Notes: generated by a model not told the origin, from the letters alone. Positions 35,146 to 50,124 are shown, counted from the stretch's first letter. The stretch: 64,000 bases of DNA from Protula sp. h YS-2021 (GCA_949752745.1 OX457029.1:45862000-45925999); one strand, 5' to 3'. Program-made: numbers and translations.

Positions 35146-37229
35146 CAGAAACTACCATTACGGATCCTTCTACTCTGACTGCAGGCAACCCACCCCAAGC
35201 TAAAAGGCAAAGGCGAGCAGAAAGGGGGATTCGCCAATCGACATAACGGATTCAAGGGCAAGAAGTAGCGACACTTCTAGGCCTTTCCTCCGTATCCTGA
35301 GTACTACAACGCAAGTGAGTTTATCACCACTGAAACTGTTATTTTCACTTGTATGGACGATGTTTTGAATTCCAAAGACCTGACAGTCCGCTTCCTGCTG
35401 TCCTCCACGCTTTTGGGTTCCACGAGCAACAAGTCCTTGGTGACCATGCCTACCGCGCCCATGGGCTCATAATTTTCCCAAGACGCGAGAAAACATATTG
35501 GAGTGAAATTTGTGGCTAAAACCTACAACTTTACTTTGTATTTTATCTTACCGGGCAATCGAGTTTTATCAATTACCTCAGCTTTAGCCTCAGAACAGCA
35601 TGTTATTTGATATTGTGAACACTGAAAGCTCAATCCACTTCAAAGACGGACACCATCTTTACAAGAGTTGAATGTCGCAGTGTTCAAAACATTACTCCAA
35701 ACAATTTTTATACATACCATGCTTGATTAACCACATATAACAAAGCCTTCACTTTCCTTGATTTTACACTGAACCTCTTTTCGAATAACACTGTCTTAGT
35801 AACAATCATCCTTTGATAAATTTAAAGCGGAATCACAAAAATTCTCAAGTAACAAATATATTTTAACATAAGAAATATAAGACTGCGTTGCCTGTGACTA
35901 CAGAAGTAAAGTCTTCAATCTTTAAACATTTAACAATGTTGTTCGAGGGGTCAATAGGTCTTAAGATTTTAAGCAAACTAAGATTTTGTTAATTCACATG
36001 CTCCGAAAGCATGGAATAATGTTTGTCACGTAACCCTTGCTGCTTATTTTACACATGCCACTACCCTTTATGTTTCAACTAGCGAGATTTACGTCACAAT
36101 GAATAATATTATGTATCACCTTAAACGGTAGAGAAAGCAGTTTTGGTTCTGATGCACAGCTTTGTTCAGGTAGATAACTGTTATACGCAACGTCTTCCGT
36201 AATATTTTCTTCCAGAAATCATTCTGTTATTTAGATGTGCGTTTCACCAGTTAAAGAAAAACTGGTCATCAACTGTTTGTTTTGGACTTCGAGATCTCCC
36301 AAATATGTTCCACTGACAAACTTAAATAATTTATATATGAAGTTTATAGAAGGTCTTTTCTCTATTACAGCATTTAAAAAGAGTACACATTATTTGATAG
36401 CGTTTCAAACTACAGAACGAGTTCTTAAGTTGGTTTTATGTTATATTTTGTCTTAAACTGAGTAAAAGAAAGCCAATTCCCTTGCTCTTCTCAGTGGATG
36501 TGCATTACACCATTGTCTTACCATATTTTTTTTGCAAAAATATACTTTTGCCTCAAGTAAAGTTTCTTTACTTCAGAAAATATATTTTGAGTGCTCTGAG
36601 TATCTTAATCTTTGAGGATACTTTTAAAGGTTTTTGTAAAACACCTTAATAAGGAATGCAGACTCCACACTGGTTAAACACAAAGACGTACAATTTCATT
36701 TCACCAAAAACCTGCTAAAATGCACCTTCCTCGTATCTTTATTTAAGAACTTCATATCTTAGGTAATTTATATACAAGTATATACTTGGTTATTCTTTTT
36801 GTCTGTTTTATCTTACCGCTTCTTCAGCTTTTTGGCTTGACAAAGAATGGATTAATTTTCAAATTCCAAAGCTATTTATTTGCATAATTCTTCCTGCAAT
36901 ATTTTCAATTTTTCATCGAATTTTTCTTTTTCAGTTTCATTTCTACTCATATTAACGCTTAAGATATTAAATAAGTTCCATGCAAATCTGATGCCAAACA
37001 TCTTCTCGTTTGGTGCATTGGTAATGGCTCAAGCATATGATGTTTGACATATAATGTTGCTGGACGTAATAGAGATATCACAAGGTGACTACACGTCTCT
37101 TTTACGCTTTCATGAAAGAAGACCAAGTCATTCGCTTTTCCTTTAAAGAATAACTCGCTCCTTGTTCTTAGAGAAATTCTAAGACAATGCTGCAACACTC
37201 ACTAGTTCAATTGCGTTTAAGAAAGTAAA

Positions 37230-40200
37230 CATTTAACTTGCTCTTTGCTTTAGAATAAAACTAGACAATAAAAAAGAATTTGGTATCAAGAAAATGCACA
37301 CTGCTGATTCGTAAAAAGGTGTGTGGGTATCCCATCTACAATTATAAATACGCTAGTTGAACTGCACGAGCCGTTCTAGATTTATGTCATGTTTACAAAA
37401 TAACCCTGAGTTTTTTTGTTTTTTTTTTGAAAATGAGAAATCATAAACCGTTAAAGGCACAAAAACTAGGTGAAAAAATTAACTTTTTAGAATTTTGTTT
37501 TCTGAGATACCTTAAACGACCATTCAAAATTTTGCCTTGAAAACAATTATTTTTGCCTCCTTTTTTCGTACCCCTTACCTAAAAGAAGGCTGTGTTCAAA
37601 AGAACATGACACAGAATTCATTAAATTATTCGGAAAGTCTTGACACAAGGTTAATGGATCTAAAGGTATCTCTTTTTACTGACATTGTAACATCTCTCAT
37701 TTCCGTTGCAAATGGGCCATCCATATTCCACGCTAAATGCCACATAAGTTATTGCGTCTAAAACTATAGCAACAATTTGTCACCCAGTGTAACACCCTTG
37801 TCTGTCATAGATCGCGATTATTAATATTTGGTGAGCATGCTAATTGCTATACATGAGTGAGACTTGGCATTTATTATATCTTGTCAGTGCTATCAAAAAA
37901 TAAATACTTATTTCCATAAAATACACTTCGTATCGATTGGGTACAAACAAGAGCCCTTAGCTTTGAGAATAAAAATAACAGTTCGATCGAACTGCTGGTC
38001 CAAATTACTTTGATTTTACTTAAGCTTTGGGGTCAAATCTGGAAAATTAGTAAGCTTGAATTCAGAAACACCATTGATAGGACACTCAATGTGGACGTTT
38101 GTGCTTATTTCGCTATTTCCTATGCATGAAAATACATTTATACCATCTTCTAAAGTGCCACCTTTGACATCTTTTTCTTGTAATAATGCCAAATCATCTG
38201 AAGCAAGTCTCATTATTAACACCTAATAATTACTTCAGTTGATGTAAGTTACATGTCTTATGTGTCAGCTCCACCAACCCGTCAATTTCGTCCCCCAAAA
38301 AAGAAAGAAATCCGTTAAAATTTGGAAATTTAGTAGCCTTAGATTTAGAAAGAGTGGACGGGAATAACTAATAACTGAAAGAAAAATTATTGCGGAAGAA
38401 GAATTTTTATGAATTTTCAGGTGGCTTAAAACTGGTAAAAAAGTATATGTCGCTCTGAAGAAATGATGCATTTGCACAAATACTTTAGGTTTAAACGGTT
38501 GATTCTGTATTCTAGATTTGCCTTGGTTTTACAGTTAATTAAGATTCTTTGATTTTGTAATAAAGCTGAGCAGAAAATTAAAACTTTGCAGTTTCAAGAA
38601 AGCACCGCAAAAAACCCTGGGATAGGGCCAGTCTGGAAATGGGACCAGCTCAGTAATAGGACCACTTTTCAATAATCCTGGTTAAATACCTGCCATTTTT
38701 AAAATTCCACACAAATAAGACGACCTTGGAAAACGGGAGACATTAATCCAGTCCCACTGATGGTCTGATTTCTGGCATTTTCCTTCACAAAGAAACTCCA
38801 GTCCCGCTGAGCAATACTCACTTGTTTTAAGTTGAATTTCTACATCATGCTTCGTGCTTCTTGTACCAAATCCTCTTACCTTGTATTACTGAGGTAATTA
38901 TTGCAAAGTCTCCTGGAAATTAGGCCCACAGGTATTGTCCTCAGAAGGGAAAGACGAGCAGTAACCATTCGAGATAAAATTCTTCAGAAAATCAAAAAAG
39001 GGATGCACGGGAACTTCTTAACCAAAATATTACTGTGTTCCTTCTTACTTAAGTAAACAAATAACTGAATAAATTTACTTTCTTTTTGTTTATCCAGTCA
39101 GACTCTTGCTGTTTAAAATGTGAAAATTCTAGTCTAGTATTTGATTGCCAAAAGCATGAAATTCTGTCAATTAACTGGTTACAAAACTAAATGCACCATA
39201 GTCACTGGGTTTGAGTGAATTTAAGTCATGCTTGAATCACCTAGAGTTTTCCCCAATACTTTGCAGTCTCTCCACAAGGTGATTTGTTGGACCACTTTCC
39301 TATCTGCCAGTCTTTTTAGTGACAGGAACATATATCAAGTCATGGCACATGAATTTCTCAAGCAAGAGAAAGGGCAGGGAATCGAAGGAAGGAAAACGCA
39401 CGAGTTGTCTTCAAGCCAGAAGGCAATTAATTAAAACTGCAACACCAAATGACACCAGAAATCATTCTCTTTTAAGGCTGTTTATCATTTACCTTTTCGA
39501 AATTAATTAAAATCCTTCAGCTTAAGCACATATTAACAATGAGAATGAACATAAAATGGCAATGAACATCTATCTTTTTTCCCCTTTTTGAACGTTACAT
39601 TTTTTCTCGGTGCTCAAGCCAACGCATATCCTGCCGAATCTCAATATCACCCTATCATGAAGCAGTGTGGTGAATTAGCTATATAGTACAGCATGATTTT
39701 AAAAATCTTTAGTGCGCTTACTGCGTCACCTGAATCAGACGTTAAGATAAATAAAGTTGAGTAAAACCTTGAAGTTGCTCCTTTTGCAATAACCTCTCCA
39801 ACCCAAAAGGCCAGGAATTAACCGGTAAAATTCACAAGAAAGCATTCATGTTTTATTCAAGAGTCTGACAATGCAAAGAGAAAAGAAATACTAGGAAGGG
39901 TGCAAAAGGTACAGAAAGAGACTCCCAGTTTGCTTGAACACAATCGTAGGGTTTTGCTATAGATTTACCCAATAATTGGCTGTACTCCTTTGGCTGCTGT
40001 CATGATTTTTCAGCTAAGTGGCATTTTTGACGCCATCGCCGAAAGATCATTGCCCCGAGGAATGGTAGTTCTAGCGGCCTTGCTTTGAACGGTTTCTAAA
40101 GACGAGCAGATAGATACGGGTAAAAAGACAAGATTTAAAAAGACCTTTAGGAAATAAGACTTAGATTTTTATAACATCATGCAGTAATTCGGGCAGTGGA

Positions 40201-41170
40201 GATGCGATGATTCAGCACATGTAGTTCAAGTTTCAAGTTTCATTTTCGCAGTCCGAGCTGTATCTCAGGAGATACTTAGGATTAGGAATAACGCTTTAAG
40301 ATCGACCTGACTTAAGTGATAAAAGCTAATCCTGCACTGCTCTTTTCATACTGCTGCTTGAAACTCGGCTGAACTAATCCTTGCAAGTCCGCATCCATGC
40401 TTTTTATACCGATTATAACTGTTAACTAAGCGAGTCAGCATCAGTCCAGAGTGTATTCTTTTGCCACTACAGATTTTGTTTGGATTTGTTGTTTTTATAT
40501 TAAATCATTAGGTCATTACAGTAGACACCACCTTGCGTTTGTCTCGCATTTCTTTAACTCACATTCATCCAACCACAAAAAACGGACATCATGCTTACAA
40601 GAGCCGAATGTCGATTAATACAGCTCTGTGATGTGTATTACACCATTGTCTTACCTTTTTTTGCAAAAATATACTTTTGTCTTAAACTAAAATTTCCTTG
40701 TTATTTTGAGGCAATATATTTCAAGTGCTGCTCTGAGTGTATTAATCTTTGCGCATACTTTTAAAGGTGTCTTGTAAAAACACCTTAATAAGGAATGCCG
40801 TCCTCCCACTGGTTAAACACGAAGGCGTACAATTTTATTCCACCCAAAAATTCCTCCCTCATATCTTTGTACAAAAATTTCATATTTTGGATAATTTGCA
40901 CAAACGTATATATTTGTTTAGCTCTTTTTGTATTCTATCATAATTCTATCATAATGCTTCTGTGTTTTCTTGGCTCTGCAAAGACTGGATTAATGTCAAA
41001 ATTCTAAGCTTTTTGCTGGTATATTCTTCTTCTATATTTAAATATTTAAATGCGGAGGCGAGTTGTCATATTTTTAATTTTTCATTACAATGTTCATTTT
41101 TCAGTTCCATTTCCACCTATATTAACACTTAGCATATTAAATGAGTTCTATGCAAATCTCATGTTAAAAA
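37230..41170 (+). repeat. Segmental tandem duplication, copy B
   Basis: Collinear with copy A but without the DIRS-like relic, the (AC)n(AT)n tract and the extra 28.2-28.56 kb block. B keeps about 395 bases (40,175-40,570) in place of A's 30,480-35,630. B starts within about 220 bases of the end of A, so the arrangement is head-to-tail. The two paired small frames (29,652-29,837 in A and 39,319-39,510 in B) share SCLQAR-QLIK but differ by indels and are not supported as a gene. Confidence 0.85.
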
Positions 41171-41196
41171 TATTCTGATTTTTGTATCGGGCTCAG

Positions 41197-41270
41197 AAAC
41201 ACAAGAAACGACGTCTCTCTATTGAATCTTATGAGAGTACCTGTGGCAAGTGCAATAAGAGTTTCAAACA
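41197..41270 (+). CDS. Possible internal exon with C2H2 zinc-finger start (partial)
   Basis: A 74-base open segment sits between a plausible acceptor (TTTTTGTATCGGGCTCAG, ending 41,196) and a consensus donor (AAACA|GTAAGTATCG, at 41,271). It encodes KHKKRRLSIESYESTCGKCN followed by KSFKQ. The C-x2-C pair with a following K-x-F (CGKCNKSF) is the first half of a classical C2H2 zinc finger, and the basic KHKKRR start suits a nuclear protein. The second half (His pair) would have to be in the next exon, which I did not find. It starts just where the A/B similarity ends. Short length makes chance possible. Confidence 0.35.
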
Positions 41271-41842
41271 GTAAGTATCGATGGGATTTGTTTAATTGAC
41301 TCTTAATTGTTTCAGTTTATGCACATTAGGGCCCTGCTGCAACCCTTATATATTATCGCTTTGACTGATTATATTTCCCAATATTTCTGCACAAATGATA
41401 AAAAGACAGCCCCCACCCATCCATTTCAAATAACCCTAAATTTAGTCTTGTCGTGTAGTTTGATTTCCAATTTTGTTTCCAAAATAGTAGTTTGATTTCC
41501 AATTTTTGTGTCCAAAATCTGTACAACTCTTAGCAGTTCGGTTTCAAAAATAATTTTTATTTATTCCCTTTGCTTGCAGTAGGTTAGGAAATTCAGGAGA
41601 AACGCATTATATTATGCTCCAGCAATTAACTTGTGTGTCTGTCATTTGAAATTGGTATAAAGCAATGTGTTCGGTATAAAACAATATCAGTACACATGCA
41701 TTTACTTTGGTTTTGATTCTGTTTACCTTAACATCTAATTTTACTTTATGTAAAGTAATACGTCGACACAAAATCTGTTGACTTAATGCATACCATTATA
41801 ATAGGCGTCAATATGTCACCTATATGTTGCCATAGTGATACC

Positions 41843-41845
<3 letters not shown>
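41271..41845. other. Unannotated stretch
   Basis: No recognised exon or repeat. The phrase TTTGATTTCCAATTTT occurs twice (41,458 and 41,490). Confidence 0.5.
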
Positions 41846-42870
<1,025 letters not shown>

Positions 42871-42969
42871 CCCATTAATTCTGTTGATAGATGGTTTAGG
42901 GTATTACTGTCCATCTGGTTTCTATTATATTATTTTAAGTTCTTTTTTTTTTTTTGCTGGTGTTTGGCG

Positions 42970-43604
42970 GAGTTTTGTATTTTAATTAGGGGCATCAGTG
43001 TTAAATCATGTCTCTTTGTATTGTGTATATTAATGCGGAAAAGCGTTTTGAATAAAATCCAGCCAAAATCAAGACAAAGTTTATTTAATGGTTCCCAGTT
43101 TCCAATACCCTTGAGGTAATTATTAGGATTTTGTTGGTAAATAAAATCTCCTAATTACAGCAAGGGGCAGTCGTTGTTTGTTATTCGGGAACGTTCATTG
43201 GCTGATAAATAATGTGAGTGGCGCATCGTGTGGATCTGAAGGCTTTCTCCTGAATGAGAACTCATTTTTCGTGTAGCGCGCCAGTGTTAAAACGGAGATA
43301 GTTGAAATGTTATAATCTGAATTGCTGCATGTATATAGCTGTTGGTTAGAAGGCTTACGGGTTAAAAATCAGGATTTAGAGTTACTCGGAATTATGAAGC
43401 GTCCCACCCTCCCGCCCCCTTTTCACGGTATGTAGCACTATGTCAAGGGCAGAGTTTTGTATTTTAATTAGGGGCATCAGTGTTAAATCATGTCTCTTTG
43501 TATTGTGTATATTAATGCGGAAAAGCGTTGTGAATAAAATCCAGCCAAAATCAAGACAAAGTTTATTTAATGGTTCCCAGTTTCCAATACCCTTGAGGTA
43601 ATTA
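42970..43604. repeat. Near-identical 152-bp direct repeats flanking 330 bases
   Basis: 42,970-43,122 and 43,452-43,604 differ at one visible position (GCGTTTTGA versus GCGTTGTGA) and are offset by 482 bases. Each contains TGAATAAAATCC. This could be a recent partial tandem duplication or a small element with terminal direct repeats (TRIM-like). I see no clear TG...CA ends, primer-binding site or flanking duplication, so tandem duplication is at least as likely. Confidence 0.7.
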
Positions 43605-46600
43605 CTACTACTTGTTACATAACGTATAATCCTACCACCATACAAAGTTCACCATACGAGCAAAATCTGAGCTCATAATTCTATCAGCGCTATGTAAGTC
43701 TCCTCCATCTCAAGCGAGACTAGTTATATCTGTTTTGATTCATACACAGCATACCACGCATACATTTCAGGGCATCTGTATCTACTGATGTCCTGATTCT
43801 ACACATACCCGGTAACATATATAAAATATTCAGGATATTATCAATATAGTTGTGGAAAGCTTTCCTGCAAGTATCTGTAATAAGACTTGATATATGTTAC
43901 AGCTGCTTTAAACATAGTGTGGAATATATGTTTATAAATCTAGAATCAATTATACATGGTTTCTGTAAAAAAAACTTGAATTTCGGGTACCATTGCAAAA
44001 TAATATTTGTTGAAAACATATTCTATTCATAAGAGCATCCTTTTCTAAACAGTTTTGCAAGCATTCGTCCGAAGGATATATTGCAAAATTTGATTTTTAG
44101 GCAATACATTATGTTGTGCCCTTTAAGCAAACTCCTGTGCAATATGTGTCTCTCGTATTTACATAATTTGGCAAAAACAAAATTCTGTTACTGTTTAGGA
44201 CGCTGAACACAGAAGTGAATTCCTTTTAAGACTCTGGACACAAACGTGAATTACGTATTTCCATTTGCATACAACACTTTACTTCTAGGCTCTTCTTTGG
44301 GCAAAGACACTCCGAGAAATTTCCACTAATATTCAAAATTCAAAACAAATCCCAAGCAAATCTTCAGAATTAAAGAAGCATAGAAAGTGAATAGGAATGC
44401 AAAATAAATCAAAATACTATTGAAGCCCACAAATAAACAAAAAATAAAGCTATACCACACTGAATTCTAGTAATGTTATTGATAAGCACACTATAAGCAT
44501 AACATAAACAATTTTTGGAAATTTGGTACTGGGATCTCAGACTTAAAAAACAAGTAAAATAGTCACCGATTTTTTAATATGTTTTCTCGAATAAGACAGA
44601 CTGAATACGGATCAAACTTATTTATCGAAATTTTCCATGGCTTAGCATTTCCCAAAATTTTTGTTTCCTTTTTTCCTACAAAATATAGTAAAATGGTAAT
44701 TAAACACGTTGATATTACGTCACACTTATAATGCCATTTTATCATTCACCAGTTTGAAGTTTTTCATGTCTTTCTTGCATGAGGATTAAAAGCGCGAGCA
44801 CAAAAATTAGGGTAAGTTCTCCAATGAAAGGACATTTTAGGGTCGATTTCTTATTTAAACTTGAAATTTCTCAGCTAGTTAGGGTCACTTTTTTAAAAAT
44901 CAACATTTTAAACAGAACAGAAATAAGTCCAAAATTGGGCAAAACACTCAAAATGAAAAGCCGTCCTTTGATGAATTCATCTTCTATCCTCATTGTACGA
45001 TAAAATGTTAAATTCTTAAAATTCTTAGGATGCTGAATAAAGTCAAATTAAATTTTGTACTTGTCAAAATAAACAAAACAATTATTTAAAAAGCTGTTTT
45101 AAATGGATATTCTTCAGCGATCGGTATTATTAATTACTAACAAATGAGTTTTAATTTTAATGTTCTCACTTTTTACTTTAAGGCCATATAATTAATAGTT
45201 AAATGTCATCTGTTAGTAATCAAGAGTAAAAGAGCTCTAATCTATGCACTTTACTTATACAATATCATGTTCAAATTTTGTATTTATGTAACAAATACTT
45301 CAACAAGACACTTATTTATCAATATATCAGGCCTTTTTCTCCCCTGAAGATGGAATCTACAAAATATAGCCATTTTAATATTTAAGTCTCTTCTGTTGAC
45401 GTGACACTATATCTTAATCATACAGTTCTAATAAATGTATTCTCGTGAAATTTTTACCATTTATTCTAAACTGGTATAACCTTTATTTTAGCAAGAAAAG
45501 AAACATTATCTTCTACACTAGCATTTTTCTAAATATGAAGTTCAATTGATTTGAGACAAATTAATCTGGGCAGCTCCTTGTCCAAGGAAATGAATTATGG
45601 CATGGGGTGTGATATTAAATTGACAAGCATCAATCTTAAAATTTTTCATTCCTTTTTTTTGCTTATACGCGGGTACTATATGGGGAAGTGGCTGCAGATC
45701 TGTCGCGGATTTTTGTGTCATTGTCACAACATTACGGTATCATAGACTTTTTCGAAAAGATTTTTGTATTCCCATTATGTGACCCAGTCATGATAATGTA
45801 TCTTTACACACATCTCCGTAAGAGGTATTGATCCATCATTAATTTAGCTTGATTCAGTTTTTGATATAAGTTATAGCAAAACAGTAAATACTCAGTACTC
45901 ATAGCATAATGGTGGGCCTGCTATTCACCTTTAATTTATTCTTTTCATAAGGTTTTTTCTCCTTATTACAAGTATGTTTTATTTTCCATTCTCATGTTTT
46001 ACAATATTCACATTGAACTTGTTTTTCTAATGGAAGTCATTTCAATTTCTGCATGATTTTACTTTAAAAACCTTACATTTACTTTAAATTTTTGTGCGAG
46101 TCCATTAAGTTAAGTCAATTAAGTCAGTTTTTGAGAAAATAATGGCATATTTTAAAAAATTGAGATCCCACGTGTCTCCACGTAGTAGGCAAGATGCCAA
46201 TCGCACCCGTCGCAGCAGAAAATGACATTTTTGAAATATAATTATATTACACAGAAGGTGGCGTGTCTTACAGGGCTGTGGTTTAAAACTCAGATTGATA
46301 CAGTGGAACTATTTTATGAAAAATACGAAATGAAGTGTTCACGTTTTTTCTGATTTTGCAAATTTTGATATTTTACACATGATATTAATTGAGCTCGTGC
46401 AATGTTAAAGCCTAAATTGTTTGAATAAAATCGCTCGATATTGATGCAAAATACGCGGCCAGTTCAAAAGCCAAACCTGCACTTCAGTCTTCTTAACTCA
46501 ATGTTCGATGTTACTGAACATTTCTAATGATGTAATTGAGCAATTTATGTTCAACCAGAGTTATTCAGTAGTTATATCCTTTTGCCACTTGTACATGTAT

Positions 46601-48240
46601 TAAGTTAAAAATTTTAATGAGAAATGGTCGAATAACACTGAATTTAAGTTCGCTCTTAAGGATAAGCATATTAAAATAGGACTGATACGATGATGAGATA
46701 AAATTTTCGCATATTTCTCATCCACAATGCCTCTATTCACAGCTGCGCCATGTTTCAGCCATGTAATAATCACTTCACATAGACATCTGAAAAAGTAGCT
46801 GTACCACGAACGTTGATAAAACGCTAGAAAGAGTTGTTAGATCACAACCAAAATAAATGTTAAAAAACGTTGAAACACGATAATGTCAAATCCATTTTGA
46901 CTATTTTTGCGATTTGGTCTGGTCGATGCAGCAGCCACATATGGAAGTTTGATCAATGTCATTATGTGAACCTGAAAAGTACGATGTCAATACCATTGAT
47001 ATAGTAACATATTTGCTTTCAATGGAAAACAAATACTTTCAAGAATTCTGAACAAACTTTTAAGCACCTCCAGAAAACTATTAAGCGGTACCACTTTCCT
47101 ATAGTAAAATACATACAAAAGCTTCCCTTTTTCTTGTTGATTAAAAGTCTGCAGTTATGTGTTTTTTCTTTTGCTTCCTTGCTTTTATACCATTTGTTCA
47201 TCAGTCAGTTCTTTCAGGATCTATTCTATCAACATCTACTCCGGTGGACTCCTGATGAAATATGCGACCGCGTTGTTAAACAATTATTTACTTTTTGCTT
47301 TATATATGTTTTCATATTTTATTGTACATTTTCAAGCGATTGCTTGGACGGATTTATTTTAGCTGAAAGCTTGTATTTGTAAATTTGAAAATTTTTAACT
47401 CGCTGAAGTTGAAATGAGATAGGTTTTTGCGATACATCGACTTTCTTACTTATTAAAATAAGTAAGAACCCTTAGAATGAGATCCATTCCATTTCTTGAC
47501 TTTTGTTTTGCTTTAATATTTTCAACGAGATAATTAACAAAATTACCATAATAACTTGTAAATAAGTTGCTTTAAAGAGGCAATAAAATAATCGTTATTT
47601 GAAATTGCATCATTGTAATGGCTTATTTTAACCATATAATGAGAAGTGGAATATGGAATACTTGAAATCCTGAAGGTGCATGAAATTTGTATATTTGTTG
47701 CCATTAGTTATATTTTTAGTGCAATTCTGTGGTTCACACTTTTTTCTTAAGAATGAAAAAACACGTCAAAAATATTTGACATCGAAGTATTCTTTCATTC
47801 ATCTTTAACAATTGCCTGTTTTTATTATTTTCCATAGCCTATAATTCATTTACATTAGGCTAAAAATTTATTCACACTATGGTTCGTGGTATTCATACAC
47901 TTGCACCTGAGAGCTCTGAATTAAAGACAAAATCGGGACAAACCAAAAGCGGCCTTAAAGTAAAGGCATTATTTTAGAGCCATTTTATGGCTCTTAAAGG
48001 TGGTTTCTTAAAGTTTATAAAGTAAATTATGGAATTAGCACAAAGATTGAAAACACTAAATAACTGATATCTTCGAAAGTTAAAAAAATCATCTTCAACA
48101 GCAAGATAAAGTTATGCTTATATGGTGGTTTTTGCGGATTCCAGTAAGTAAGGCAGCGCGGAACGCTTGAATTAAAATCCCACATCGAACAAAAGTATTA
48201 AGTGGTGAGAGAAAAATACTTGTCACTTATTTCTTTAAAC
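43605..48240. other. Long unannotated AT-rich stretch
   Basis: About 4.6 kb with no recognised coding exon, RNA gene or repeat family. The small frames (for example 44,779-45,003 and 47,134-47,382, +) lack recognisable motifs. Splicing signals could not be assessed systematically by eye. Confidence 0.45.
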
Positions 48241-48272
48241 AGATAGATAGGTAGATAGATAGATAGATAGAT
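48241..48272. repeat. (GATA)n microsatellite
   Basis: About eight AGAT units with one AGGT variant, trailing into ATCAATCGATAGATGG. Confidence 0.9.
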
Positions 48273-48687
48273 CAATCGATAGATGGATGCGTTGTATCAT
48301 AACCCCCATTTTAAGTTTATCTGCATTCATAGTTAGGAGTCAAAGCCCTCTTTATGGAACTTCTACTGCAGGATAATGCAAAAGCATTTGCAATGCCATT
48401 GGGGCTTGTCGAATTTAAGGCATGTAATGGAGGCTTGAATAATTTTCGAAGCACTATAACATTAATCTTGATTTGATCAAAATCGGATAGCATAATTACA
48501 AAGCATTACTGATGGAAACGAATCAAATTACATATTTAACATGGATGAAATAGGGGGTGCATTGCCAAATGAATCTCGGTGAAAAACTCCTTGCAAAATT
48601 GCCTTAAAAGGTCTCCTTCTAAACTGTCGCATCAATTTTACGAACTTCTCAGAATGGGTAACAAGTTAAGTAAATGGTATCTTAGGT

Positions 48688-48770
48688 TTGCCGACATTTA
48701 GCTAAGCGACATATCGTCGAACGAAATTTCACTGAGCGATATTCAGCCCAAACTGGCATGTATGACATTT
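48688..48770. repeat. Short-phrase repeat related to 3.0 kb
   Basis: Phrases CCGACATTTAGCTAAGCGAC, ATATCGTCGAACGAAATTTC, ACTGAGCGATATTCAGC and GACATTTGG. On the reverse strand GCTAAATGTCGGC resembles the CTAAATGTCGCCGG phrase at 3,044. Confidence 0.4.
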
Positions 48771-49656
48771 GGTGAAAATTCATAATTGTGAGTAAGATGT
48801 TTCATTCCTGGTCAGAACTTAAACGAAGTCTCTAGTTTGATAGGTGCAGTTGTGATCAATTTATTCATTAAAAAGTTCAATACACAATATGGAGATGGTA
48901 TAAGTACTCCATTCAACTACAAGGTACATTTTGATGGGTAAAACTTGTTCAAAGTTCCAAGCGAAAGAGCAAAGCATAGATCTGATATATTTTCAAGGGG
49001 CATTATCCACGTATGGGGCAAAAATGGGGAGGCTTCCAAACAGGTCATGTTCCCATTGGTGAAACACATTACTTCTTTATGTAGCTTAATTATTGTTCCG
49101 ATATTGCATTTAAAGTGTAGAAAATGCAGAGCTTCCAATATACATAACACTTTCTCTAAGCCGGATAAATCTGCTCAGTTCTATTTATGTCCTGTTTATT
49201 GAGGTTTTACTGTGTTTTTTCTGAGAGTTCATGGGTTTGAAGTTACAAAGCCAAAGCAACATGATGAGAGTTTAGTTGCTGTACCTTAAGGAGTAATATG
49301 TTCTTTGGTCTTAGAAACGTACTTATTTCATGTAAATAAAATGTAGCCGTATTTGAGACTACCCGGATCTTGGTTACGTGTTCCGAAGGACAGAAGAAAC
49401 TAAACATGCAAATGAAATATATCATTTTGAGAAAATTATTTATTCAATTACTTTCATACTCACAAGAATGCAAGATTCACTGATTCTTTAATATAATTTT
49501 ACACAAAATGATCCATACCCCTAAGCGTCTGCAAAATCCACACTGACAAAAGATGCGACTGTCACAATTTCGGCGTGCACAGAATTGAACGACTTGAGTG
49601 TCCTCAATACCGTGCTTGGCGTAAAGCACGGATCCGAGGGGCATCGACATGATAAG
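48771..49656. other. Stretch including the decayed end of the Tc1-like relic
   Basis: No host gene recognised. From about 49,580 to 49,656 the minus strand still shows Tc1-like words out of frame (RALRQARY), then similarity fades. Confidence 0.4.
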
Positions 49657-50124
49657 TCAGTCAAACCTGAGCTTGGTTTTGAGGAATCGGATTTCGAACA
49701 CGAACCCTCCACGATGGTGTTTATCAGCCCACGTGTGGCGTCGTATACGTCTCCCAGCGTTTGAGACAACCCCAACACAAGGTCCCCGAGCGCGTAATCC
49801 GTGTTCACGAAGACGTTTGATGACTGTTTTTGCACTTATGCGGTTATTGGCTGTGCCTGGGATCTCCATCACTCTGCTTGTAGCACTGCGAAACCGATCG
49901 CGTAGGTGGATCAAACGGATCCGGTGATCCTGATTTGGCGTAGTTACTTGAAGGCGGCCGCTTCTTGGTCGGTCCCGAGTGCTCCCAGTTCCATTATATC
50001 GCCTTTGCAACTGGTATATTGTAAATTGGCTACAGTCAAAGCGCCGTACCACTTGGCTGAGTGGTACACCAGCTTCTAGCATGCCAATAGCGTGGTCGCG
50101 ACAGTTTTGCGGAAGTCCAGGCAT
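49657..50124 (-). pseudogene. Tc1/mariner-type transposase, N-terminal fragment
   Basis: Reading from the Met at 50,124 (MPGLPQNCRDHAIGMLEAGV), the protein has the two DNA-binding helix-turn-helix segments of a Tc1-like transposase: GVPLSQVVRRFDCSQFTIYQ, then the RDRPRSGRLQVTTPNQDHRI linker (GRPR-like hook), and a second region ending KTVIKRLREHGLRARGP and RRHTWADKH. About 155 residues are present; a full transposase is about 340. The expected F-S-D-E-S-R-F box with the first catalytic Asp is degraded (FVFEIRFLKTKLRFD) and a stop follows; the later D and E/D are gone. The upstream 60 codons in frame do not resemble the family, so the Met at 50,124 is preferred. No terminal inverted repeats were found. 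Confidence 0.85.

Larger units (their letters stand above)
32130..35480 (+). mobile_element. DIRS-like retrotransposon relic A
   Basis: A decayed element with, in order, a gag-like stretch, reverse transcriptase, RNase H and tyrosine recombinase, all on the plus strand. RT/RNase H followed by a tyrosine recombinase in place of a DDE integrase is diagnostic of DIRS-type retrotransposons. Every domain is broken by stops and frameshifts. The boundaries are approximate and the split or inverted terminal repeats typical of DIRS were not identified. It sits inside copy A only. Confidence 0.8.
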
